A stretch of 32,681 nucleotides of DNA, taken from contig QHYL01000261.1 of the NCBI GenBank assembly GCA_003224105.1, positions 1 through 32,681 on the forward strand. The letters are read 5' to 3'. Below are positions 7,298-14,446 of this stretch, piece by piece. The notes under the pieces are model-generated. The model did no database searches, had not been told where the DNA came from, and worked only from the letters and a program-made list of their open reading frames with translations. Both the position numbers and the translations under genes were made by a program. The stretch is from Acidobacteriota bacterium. Its GTDB lineage: Bacteria > Acidobacteriota > Terriglobia > Acidiferrales > UBA7541. The first letter of the stretch is position 1. Each line of letters starts with the position of its first letter.

Positions 7298-8238
7298 TGA
7301 AGGCTGCTCCCCAAATAGCTTTCTCGGCCTTTGTTGCATTCTACGGTTTTCCCGTCTCCCTCTTTGCACAGGGTGCACAAGCTCCCGCGCAGCGCCAGCA
7401 GCCGGAGTTCATCCGGCAAGGCCAGCAATTGATGCGCGAAGGAAAGTTGGAGGAGGCTCTGGCGTTATATCGCCAGACCCTGCAGTCTCAGCCGCTGTCG
7501 CTCCCGGGGAACATTGCCGCCGGAAATGTGCTGGATTTAATGGGCAAAGGTGAGGAAGCACGCAAGTATTTTCAGAAGGCGATCGAGGTCGCCGAGAAGC
7601 CCGAACAGAAAGCCTCGGCGAATCGCTCCATGGCCATGTCCTACGCCTTTGAAGGCAACTGCAAGAAGACCGTCGAATACGAGCAGAAAGTTCTCGACTA
7701 CTTTGCCGCCGCAAAGGACTTCTTCCAACAAGGCGAGATCGCCGACGAAGCCGCTCGCGTTTGCATTGACTCCGGCGATTGGGATACTGCACTTCATTGG
7801 TACAAGGTGGGTCACGACACCGGCCTAAAGGAACCGGATATCAAGCCGGCTCGCGTGGATTTGTGGAATTTTCGTTGGGAGCACGCGCAGGCTCGTATCG
7901 CGGCCCGCCGCGGAAACTTGGCCGAATCGCAAGATCACATAACTGCCGCCAAAACCATTCTCGACAAAGGCACAAACCCGGAACAAGCCGCGTTCTTTCC
8001 CTATTTGAAGGGGTACGTTGCGTTTTACGGCCGGGATTACAAAACCGCGGCAGAGGAATTGTCAAAAGCCAATCAGAGCGATCCCTTCATCCAATGCTTG
8101 CTTGGCCAAACGTATGAGAGACTCGGCGAGAAAGACAAAGCTGTCGAGTCCTATCGCAAAGCGGCGGCGGCCATTGCCCACAACCCTCCCGCCGCCTACG
8201 CCGTCCCGTTTGCTAAAAAGAGGCTCGCTTCCTCATAA
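7297..8238 (+). CDS. Exported tetratricopeptide-repeat protein
   Basis: A 313-residue protein with a short signal peptide (MKAAPQIAFSAFVAFYGF, cleavage near LFAQ), followed by TPR-type helical repeats. Recognisable units are FIRQGQQLMREGKLEEALALYRQ, AAGNVLDLMGKGEEARKYFQKA and, near the C terminus, CLLGQTYERLGEKDKAVESYRKA. The middle (about 120-240) is also helical but degenerate. TPRs are protein-protein interaction scaffolds; no partner is identifiable. I chose ATG 7297 because the in-frame start at 7201 would lie inside the divergent methyltransferase gene and delay the signal peptide by 32 residues. The gene reads toward the strong terminator at 8287-8322, which probably ends its transcript. 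Confidence 0.82.
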   Translation: MKAAPQIAFSAFVAFYGFPVSLFAQGAQAPAQRQQPEFIRQGQQLMREGKLEEALALYRQTLQSQPLSLPGNIAAGNVLDLMGKGEEARKYFQKAIEVAEKPEQKASANRSMAMSYAFEGNCKKTVEYEQKVLDYFAAAKDFFQQGEIADEAARVCIDSGDWDTALHWYKVGHDTGLKEPDIKPARVDLWNFRWEHAQARIAARRGNLAESQDHITAAKTILDKGTNPEQAAFFPYLKGYVAFYGRDYKTAAEELSKANQSDPFIQCLLGQTYERLGEKDKAVESYRKAAAAIAHNPPAAYAVPFAKKRLASS

Positions 8239-8286
8239 AACTAGCACCTCCTTAGGTTCTTTCGTGCTAATCTAAAAAAGATGTCG

Positions 8287-8322
8287 AACCGCCCGTGCGA
8301 AAGCGCGGGCGGTTTTCTTTTT
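8287..8322 (+). terminator. Strong intrinsic terminator, 12-bp stem with GAAA loop
   Basis: AACCGCCCGTGC (8287-8298) pairs with GCGCGGGCGGTT (8303-8314) through one G-U pair, closed by a GAAA tetraloop and followed by TTTTCTTTTT. This is a textbook rho-independent terminator 49 bases after the TPR stop. It also ends only about 17 bases before the Shine-Dalgarno motif of the hydrolase pseudogene, so it sits in that gene's leader too. Confidence 0.85.
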
Positions 8323-8355
8323 GCCCCAAAGTTTCCTGCAAGGAGGCACAACGAA

Positions 8356-9107
8356 ATGCCTACACGTCCTGCCGGTCGCATTGAAACGCTCAACGGCCAG
8401 GAACTGTATTTTGAGGTTCACGGAACTGGTGAGCCGCTCCTGTTGCTGCACGGCTTTTCTGGTTCGAGTCAGGATTGGATTCCTTCTCTCCCGCAATGGG
8501 GAACAAAATTTCAGCTGGTCCTGTCCGATCTGAGGGGTCACGGCCGCTCAGGCATTCTCTCGAAACCGTTCCGCCACGAGGACGCCGCCTCTGACACGTT
8601 TGCCCTGCTCGATCACCTCGGAGTTCGCACCTGCAAAGCAGTCGGAATCAGCGCCGGCGGCAACGTTCTGCTCCACATGGCCACGAAACAGCCGGATCGC
8701 GTCACTGCCATGGTGCTGGTCAGCGCCACTCCTTACTTTCCCGCGCAAGCGCTCCGCATCATGAGTCAATACGCGGACAATTTGCCGCAAGAGCAGTGGA
8801 AACCCTGCGCGGTCGTCATTCCGGGGGCGAAGAACAAATCAAAGCCATCCTTGTCAGCACCAAGTCCTTCGCTACCAGCTACGACGACTTGAATTTCGCG
8901 CCTCCCCTTCTCTCCACGATTCAAGCCCACACGTTCGTCATTCAAGGCGACCGCGATCCTCGGTATCCAGTTGAACTCTAGGTCGAAATGTCCAAAGCCA
9001 TCCCGCATTCCTGCCTCTGGATTGTCCCCAACTCTGGCCACGGCCCCGTCATCGGCACCCGCTGGCCTGAGTTCATCCAAGCGTTCTCGGCCTTCCTGCA
9101 GGAATAG
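8356..9107 (+). pseudogene. Alpha/beta hydrolase, broken by one frameshift and one in-frame stop
   Basis: The first part reads from ATG 8356, which has a near-perfect Shine-Dalgarno (AAGGAGG at about 8339-8345). It encodes an alpha/beta hydrolase with LLLLHGFSGSSQDW, SDLRGHGRS and the nucleophile elbow GISAGG. After PQEQW (near 8798) the frame becomes nonsense and stops at about 8892. The family continuation is found in another frame: TLRGRHSGGEEQIKAIL, then FATSYDDLNFAPPLLSTI and the acid region IQGDRDPRYPV. That frame meets TAG at 8979-8981, beyond which it resumes in frame with the catalytic-His region WIVPNSGHGPVIG and ends at TAG 9105-9107. A single missing base near 8798 plus an amber codon explain everything. 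The repaired protein would be about 250 residues with all catalytic residues present. It is a recent pseudogene or carries sequencing errors. Confidence 0.85.
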
Positions 9108-9141
9108 CTCTGCAAGCGCTTTCATGGGCCATATTTGTGTG

Positions 9142-9147
9142 TATAAT
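9142..9147 (+). promoter_or_regulatory. Putative -10 box (TATAAT) for the GH31 gene
   Basis: A perfect TATAAT lies 58 bases before the GH31 ATG. Predicted transcription start is near 9154, downstream of the alternative GTG at 9137, which supports starting the protein at 9206. The -35 region is poor (TTTCAT at 9120-9125, 16-base spacer). Confidence 0.45.
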
Positions 9148-9205
9148 CTCGGCTCGGCTCTTCCCGAAAGAGTTCCAATTTTCGCTCCTTCGGGAAGCTG
9201 AACAA

Positions 9206-11443
9206 ATGACTAATCGCTATGATCGCCGCAACATTTTAAAAGGCGCCGGCGCCATTTGCGCCACGAGCTTCCTTTGGCCGGACACCAATACCGCCACGCA
9301 ACAAAATCTTCAAGTCGCTGGTCGCGATGTGGAAGTACAGCTCTCGCCCGTGAGTCCGCACACTTTTCGGCTCAGCATTCTTCCCATCGAAGGTGGACAA
9401 CCGCAGCCGGTAAAGGGCAACGGCTCGCTGGTGCGTGCTTCCTGGGGACCACCACTGGCAAAATTCAAGGGCGGAGAAAATGAGCACGTCGTCAAATCCG
9501 GTGAATTCAACATAAAGCTCTCGCTCAGTCCCCTCCGGGCCGTGGTCGAAACCGCCAAAGGCGAAGTCGTACAACAGCTCACGATTGATTCCGAGAGCGG
9601 TGCCGTTTCTTTTCTGCTCGGAAATTCCGCGCTCTTGGGTCTCGGCGAAGGCGGGCCACAATTCGACCGCGGCGGCTCCCAAGACACAATGCGCGGTGGA
9701 CAAGGCGGCTACAAGCTAGGCACGCACGGCGGGCGCGTTCCCATCCCATGGCTCATCGGCACCGCAGGCTGGGCTCTTTACTTCCACCAACCATTCGGCA
9801 CATTTGATTTCACCGGCACCGAAGGCAAGTTCCTTCCCAAAGATCCCGCCAGCGCGTTGCCGCTCGATATTTTCATCGTGGTCTCTCAAGAACCACGCGT
9901 ACTCCTGTCCGAATACATCAAGCTCACCGGCCATCCCGAGCTTCCTCCGCTCTGGAGCTTTGGTTATCAGCAATCGCACCGCACTCTGGCGAGCCACGAT
10001 GAGGTGGTCGCTGAAGCCAAAACTTTTCGCGAGAAAAAACTACCTTGCGACACGCTCATCTATCTTGGCACGGGATTTTGTCCCTCTGGATGGAACACAG
10101 AGAACGGCTCGTTCTCCTGGAACAAGCGCGTCTTCCCCGATCCCAAACAGGCCATCGACGAACTCCACAAGGAAAACTTTCGCGTCGTCTTGCACTCCGT
10201 GATTCTCGAGAACGACTTGCGCGGAACCGTCCACGATCCTTGTAACGTCACGCGCTTCGACAAAGAGCAGGTCAGTTGCGCTTGGGACGCCCACCGCAAG
10301 ACCTTCGCGCTCGGCGTGGACGGCTGGTGGCCCGACGAAGGAGACCCGCTAGGCATCGAAGCGCGGCTTGCCCGCAATCGCATGTATTGGGAAGGTCCGC
10401 AGCTCGATCGGCCCAACGAACGCCCCTTCGCGCTGCATCGCAACGGCTTCGCGGGAATGCAACGTTACGCTTCCTTCCTCTGGTCGGGCGATGTTTACTC
10501 GACGTGGGAAACTCTGAAGACCCATGTTTCCATTGGCATCAACACCGGACTCACCGGCATTCCCTATTGGGGCACGGACATTGGCGGTTTTGTTCCCACG
10601 AAGGAATTCACTGCCGAACTCTATTTGCGCTGGTTCCAATTCGGCGCGTTTTCCACCCTTTTCCGCTGTCACGGCCGGACGTGGAAACTGCGCCTCCCCT
10701 GGGGATGGAACACCGGCGAAACCGGGCCCACAGAAATCAGCGGCTACGGTGGCTCCGCTCTCCCCGACCCCAGCGAATTGCACAATGCACAGGTCGAGCC
10801 GGTTTGCCGCAAATATTTGGAATTGCGGTATCGCTTGATGGCGTACTTGTACAGCGCTGTGCGCGAAGCCACTCTTACAGGAATGCCCGTGATGCGCAGT
10901 TTGTGGCTTCACTACCCCGACGATCCCGAAGCCGTCCGCCGCGGCGATGAATACCTGTGGGGCCGCGACATTCTCGTTGCACCCGTCGTCGAAAAAGGCG
11001 CCACCTCTCGCCGTCTCTATCTTCCGCGCGGTCACTGGTTCGATTTTTGGACCAGCGAACGCCACGACGGCGGACGCGAAATCGAGCGTGCCGTCGACCT
11101 GGAGACCCTTCCGCTATTCATCCGCGAAGGCGCAATTCTTCCGCTAGGTCCGGTCAAACAATACGTCAATGAAAAAATCGACGCTCCGCTCACCATTACT
11201 ATTTATCCCGGAGCAGACGGTGAGTGTCTCTTTTACGAAGACGATGGCATCTCATTCAATTACCGTCGTGGTGATTGGATGGGGCTTCAGCTGAAGTGGA
11301 AAGACTCGCAACGCACTCTTACACTACAGTTGGTCACGGGCTCGCGCATGCGCCCACCGATGCGACGCAAGGTCGAGGTCAAGGTAGGCGATTCTTTGAA
11401 AAAAGTCGAGTTCGACGGCCGGCCCCTCGATGTGCGGTTCTGA
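9206..11443 (+). CDS. Glycoside hydrolase family 31, Tat-exported
   Basis: A 745-residue retaining alpha-glycosidase of GH31 (alpha-glucosidase/alpha-xylosidase type). The start at ATG 9206 has a purine-rich GGGAAG upstream and puts a twin-arginine signal at the N terminus (YDRRNILKGAGA), indicating folded export through Tat. A beta-sandwich N domain (about 30-240) precedes the TIM barrel, which starts near LPPLWSFGYQQSH. The predicted nucleophile is D377 (GWWPDEGD) and the acid/base is D429 (LWSGDVYSTWE). IPYWGTDIGGF and FRCHGRTWKLR line the active site. C-terminal beta domains contain TLPLFIREGAILPLGP. The exact sugar specificity cannot be read; an extracytoplasmic role in polysaccharide or oligosaccharide breakdown is likely. 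The gene stands alone, after the hydrolase pseudogene. Confidence 0.92.
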   Translation: MTNRYDRRNILKGAGAICATSFLWPDTNTATQQNLQVAGRDVEVQLSPVSPHTFRLSILPIEGGQPQPVKGNGSLVRASWGPPLAKFKGGENEHVVKSGEFNIKLSLSPLRAVVETAKGEVVQQLTIDSESGAVSFLLGNSALLGLGEGGPQFDRGGSQDTMRGGQGGYKLGTHGGRVPIPWLIGTAGWALYFHQPFGTFDFTGTEGKFLPKDPASALPLDIFIVVSQEPRVLLSEYIKLTGHPELPPLWSFGYQQSHRTLASHDEVVAEAKTFREKKLPCDTLIYLGTGFCPSGWNTENGSFSWNKRVFPDPKQAIDELHKENFRVVLHSVILENDLRGTVHDPCNVTRFDKEQVSCAWDAHRKTFALGVDGWWPDEGDPLGIEARLARNRMYWEGPQLDRPNERPFALHRNGFAGMQRYASFLWSGDVYSTWETLKTHVSIGINTGLTGIPYWGTDIGGFVPTKEFTAELYLRWFQFGAFSTLFRCHGRTWKLRLPWGWNTGETGPTEISGYGGSALPDPSELHNAQVEPVCRKYLELRYRLMAYLYSAVREATLTGMPVMRSLWLHYPDDPEAVRRGDEYLWGRDILVAPVVEKGATSRRLYLPRGHWFDFWTSERHDGGREIERAVDLETLPLFIREGAILPLGPVKQYVNEKIDAPLTITIYPGADGECLFYEDDGISFNYRRGDWMGLQLKWKDSQRTLTLQLVTGSRMRPPMRRKVEVKVGDSLKKVEFDGRPLDVRF

Positions 11444-11481
11444 TCGGGATTCCGAAGGGCCAATCCGAATTTCTAAGGAGA

Positions 11482-12354
11482 TTACTCTATCTGCTTTCCT
11501 GCGAAATTCCGAAACTTGCCACCTCTTCTCCCGCCAAAATAATAAATCAGCCCCCAGGTCGCGCGCAGATCGTACTCTCCGTGAACTTTCACTGCACTAT
11601 TGTAGAAAGACGTATGCAGCGCATCGATGTCTACTCGCGCCGCCAACGATCCCGTAAACCACTTTTCTAAGCTGGTGCCAAAAGCCCAAGCAAGGTCGTC
11701 GGCAGTACCTTTGAGAAATCCCCCGGTGCTCGGTGTAAGAACCACTACTCCCGAGACCCGCGCGGCCCCGCCGAGGACGTGGACCGAAGTTACGAAACCG
11801 CTCCGCCGGTAAGGGTAGAAAACCGGGCCGGCCAGAAACGTCAAAACGCTATTGGATTGCCCCGTTCCAAAAACGTTGAACGCCCGCAGATAACTCGCTT
11901 CGAATGTCGCGCCAAAGCGGTCGGACGACTGCCCGGTCACGCTGACGTTCAGGCCTTTGAACAGAATCTTGTTGTTCGGCGAAGAAACTCGGGAGAGAGT
12001 CGAGAACCCCACTCGGGTTTCGATAGCCGGAGCCAGTGCGGCGGGCAATGGTGCCTGTGCGAAAGCGGGTGGATTCGAGCGGAGTTTGGCAGGCAGAACG
12101 GGCGGCGGGGAGGGAACCTCGGGCGGTGCAGCCGCCGGAGAAGGCAAAACACCTTGGCCTTGGGTAGAGGGTCCCTGAGACTGTGCAGCCGGAGGGGACT
12201 CAGGATCCTGCGCCGACGCTTCGGTAGCCCAGAGCAAAGACAGCGTCACAAACAATAAACACTTCTTCGCCGCGCCCCTTTTTCCTCGCGGCTGAAGTGG
12301 TGTACCCACAAAACAGTTTGCAAAAAAAGTTGCTACACCCGGAACGCTCCTCAC
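11482..12354 (-). CDS. Putative outer-membrane beta-barrel protein
   Basis: A 290-residue protein starting at GTG 12354, which is supported by AAGGGGG about five bases upstream; no in-frame ATG exists. It has a long positively charged N terminus (GKRGAAKK) before a hydrophobic core (CLLFVTLSLLW, cleavage near EASAQ). A Pro/Ala/Gln-rich linker follows (about 50-105), then a region of alternating hydrophobic strands (ETRVGFSTLSRV, RFGATFEASYLRAF, VLTFLAGPVFYPYR, FVTSVHVLGGAARV, WGLIYYFGG) typical of small outer-membrane beta-barrels. The final strand is followed by a polar tail rather than ending on Phe, which is unusual for Bam-inserted barrels. No ligand or transport function can be assigned. 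It converges with the GH31 gene, leaving a 38-base gap. Confidence 0.72.
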   Translation of the reverse strand: MRSVPGVATFFANCFVGTPLQPRGKRGAAKKCLLFVTLSLLWATEASAQDPESPPAAQSQGPSTQGQGVLPSPAAAPPEVPSPPPVLPAKLRSNPPAFAQAPLPAALAPAIETRVGFSTLSRVSSPNNKILFKGLNVSVTGQSSDRFGATFEASYLRAFNVFGTGQSNSVLTFLAGPVFYPYRRSGFVTSVHVLGGAARVSGVVVLTPSTGGFLKGTADDLAWAFGTSLEKWFTGSLAARVDIDALHTSFYNSAVKVHGEYDLRATWGLIYYFGGRRGGKFRNFAGKQIE

Positions 12355-12563
12355 CCATTTCCCCCTTTTAAGCCCCGGGCACTAACCCAAGCATGGCTTC
12401 TGGGCAGCCAAATGCAATCAGGTCATGTCCTGAATGGAACACTCAGGAAAACCCTGATGCGCTTCCTGTTAAAATTCTTCGCCCTCGCTCGCGCTCAATG
12501 TGAAAGACTTGGCTAACCCATTCTGGATCAAGGCGAAAGACGTGCTCTTCTCGATTTTCAATT

Positions 12564-12572
12564 TGCTACACT
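12564..12572 (+). promoter_or_regulatory. Putative extended -10 just upstream of the start at 12583
   Basis: TGCTACACT (TGn plus TACACT) ends 10 bases before the ATG at 12583. The predicted transcription start would leave a leader of only a few bases, consistent with the absence of a Shine-Dalgarno motif. No -35 box is evident. The rest of 12355-12582 holds nothing else I can support. Confidence 0.35.
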
Positions 12573-12582
12573 TTCCCTTACC

Positions 12583-13443
12583 ATGCTCTCCTGTTTGCGG
12601 CGTAATACAGGCCTGCTCCTCGCCACTCTGTCACTCGGCCTCTCCTCGCTCTTGCTGGCAAGCGTTCCCTCAGATTGGAAAACTCTCGCTCCCGGCATGA
12701 ACCTCAAATATTTCGCCGCAAAACATCCCAGCTCCGTTGGAGACTCGCGGATCCTCATCCTCCGCATGGATCCGAGCCTATGGCAGTTGGAAACTGTGGG
12801 CATCACGCAAACGGGCGAATCGGCGGGACATACGGCACGCTCCTGGGGACAGAGCCGCAATTTCTCCGCTACCATTAACGCGGGAATGTTCGCTACAGAT
12901 TACAAAACGCACCTCGGCTATATGGGCGCTGCCGGCCATATCAACAACAGCCATACCAACGCCTATCAATCCGTCGCCGCGTTCGAGCCACGCGACTCGC
13001 AATCCCTTCCTCTGTTTCGTATTTTTGACTTGGATGCCCCGGGCATCCATTTCCAGGACATCCTGAAGGACTACACCTCCGTTCTGCAGAATCTGCGTTT
13101 GGTCAAGCGCTCCGGTTTGAATCAATGGAGTCCGCAGGAACGCAAATGGAGCGAGGCCGCTTTGGGCGAGGACGATGCAGGCCGCATTCTGTTTATTTAT
13201 TCCCGTTCGCCCTTCTCAATGCACGATCTCAACAACGAGCTTTTGGCTGCTGGCATCGGACTCGTAGCTGCGCAACATCTGGAAGGCGGTCCGGAAGCAC
13301 AGCTTTACGTGCACGTGGGAACGGTGGAGTTGGAACTCTGCGGCAGTTATGAAACCTCTTTCAAGGAGAATGACACAAATTCCGTTGCATGGCCGGTTCC
13401 CAACATCCTCGGTGTTCGCCCGCGCTCATCCGCCGCTCACTAA
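12583..13443 (+). CDS. Exported phosphodiester glycosidase-like (NAGPA/DUF2233) protein
   Basis: A 286-residue protein with an N-terminal signal (MLSCLRRNTGLLLATLSLGL, hydrophobic to about residue 27). The body resembles the NAGPA domain, named after N-acetylglucosamine-1-phosphodiester alpha-N-acetylglucosaminidase. It has a central INAGMFATDYKTHLGYM (the counterpart of the family's NGGFF turn), ILFIYSRSPFSMHDLNNEL, and LEGGPEAQLYV near the C terminus. Members hydrolyse sugar-phosphodiester bonds or act on cell-wall or exopolysaccharide material; the substrate here is unknown. The gene is a lone plus-strand unit with its own predicted promoter, 139 bases ahead of the cytochrome gene. Confidence 0.72.
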   Translation: MLSCLRRNTGLLLATLSLGLSSLLLASVPSDWKTLAPGMNLKYFAAKHPSSVGDSRILILRMDPSLWQLETVGITQTGESAGHTARSWGQSRNFSATINAGMFATDYKTHLGYMGAAGHINNSHTNAYQSVAAFEPRDSQSLPLFRIFDLDAPGIHFQDILKDYTSVLQNLRLVKRSGLNQWSPQERKWSEAALGEDDAGRILFIYSRSPFSMHDLNNELLAAGIGLVAAQHLEGGPEAQLYVHVGTVELELCGSYETSFKENDTNSVAWPVPNILGVRPRSSAAH

Positions 13444-13582
13444 TGCGCCGCCGTGCGCGCATCTGTAGAGGCCGGGGTTCAGCCCAGCTCCGCAACATTC
13501 AACCTTTTTTTCGACTTTTCTTCTACACTCGAACGCCTGCCAAACCAAGGCGCGTTGTAGAATACTTGCACGAGGTAACAAT

Positions 13583-14410
13583 ATGCCCAGTTACGCGCAA
13601 CCGGTGACGCGAAAGGCTGCCACGTTCTCAATTCCTTTGCTGGCGCTCTTCCTTCTTCTCGGTCCCTGGAACTCCGCAGCGCGATCGCAATCCGCTGCGC
13701 AAGATTCTGTTGCCAAGGATCCGGCCGTCGAGCGCGGCCACAAACAGTTCGCGGAATCCTGCGGATTCTGCCACGGCGCCGACGCCACAGGCGCACGCGG
13801 GCCGGATCTGGTCCGCTCGCCGCTCGTCGCTCATGACGTCAAGGGCGATCAAATCGGCGAAGTGATTCGCCGCGGCCGTCCTGACAAAGGCATGCCGCCT
13901 CTGGCCAACATGACAGATGAGCAAGTGGCCGACATCGCGGCGTTTTTGCATGAGCGCGCCAAAGAAGGGCTCGAGTCCGCCGGAATTCCAAGATCCTATC
14001 CCGTCGAGAAATTGCTCACCGGCAGCGCCGACGCTGGCAAAGCCTTCTTCAACGGCGCCGGCGGTTGTAAGAGCTGTCATTCGCCCACCGGCGATCTTGC
14101 CGGCGTCGCGGGCAAATACTCTCCCGTCGAGCTCGAAGCGCGCATGCTTTATCCCGGCCACCGCAAAAATAGCCCTCACAGCACGGCCATCGTAACGCTT
14201 CCCTCGGGCGAGCAAATCAAAGGAGAGTTGGTGCATGCCGATGATTTTGTGGTCGGCTTGCGCGACGCCTCCGGCTGGTATCGCTCTTTCTCGCGCGACC
14301 ACGTAAAGGTCGAGCTCCAGGATCCGCTCGCGGCCCATCGCGATTTGCTAAACAAGCTTACGCAAGCGGACGTTCACAATCTCTTTGCGTATCTGGAAAG
14401 CCTGAAGTAG
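13583..14410 (+). CDS. Two-haem cytochrome c, probable partner of the PQQ-like protein
   Basis: A 275-residue exported protein with a signal peptide (hydrophobic about 13-30) and two c-type haem sites, CGFCH (60-64) and CKSCH (162-166). The first domain is a standard class I cytochrome c fold with a plausible Met ligand in GMPPL (M104). The second begins like a cytochrome domain (SADAGKAFFNGAGGCKSCH) but continues into a beta-rich stretch (IVTLPSGEQIKGELVHADDFVVGLRDASGWY) and ends with DVHNLFAYLESL. GAGGT lies just before the ATG. The stop is 36 bases before the PQQ-propeller gene, so the two form an operon. By analogy with alcohol dehydrogenase pairs, the cytochrome would accept electrons from the propeller protein in the periplasm. 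Confidence 0.88.
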   Translation: MPSYAQPVTRKAATFSIPLLALFLLLGPWNSAARSQSAAQDSVAKDPAVERGHKQFAESCGFCHGADATGARGPDLVRSPLVAHDVKGDQIGEVIRRGRPDKGMPPLANMTDEQVADIAAFLHERAKEGLESAGIPRSYPVEKLLTGSADAGKAFFNGAGGCKSCHSPTGDLAGVAGKYSPVELEARMLYPGHRKNSPHSTAIVTLPSGEQIKGELVHADDFVVGLRDASGWYRSFSRDHVKVELQDPLAAHRDLLNKLTQADVHNLFAYLESLK

Positions 14411-14446
14411 GGAAGCACGAACGTGAATCAAAAGAGAGGAGCCGCA

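Noticed and set aside
10349-11065. 238-residue minus-strand frame inside the GH31 gene
   Set aside because: Shadow frame in a GC-rich gene with complete catalytic residues on the other strand.
13628-14338. 236-residue minus-strand frame opposite the cytochrome c gene
   Set aside because: The plus strand has two haem sites and a signal peptide; the antisense product has no family features.
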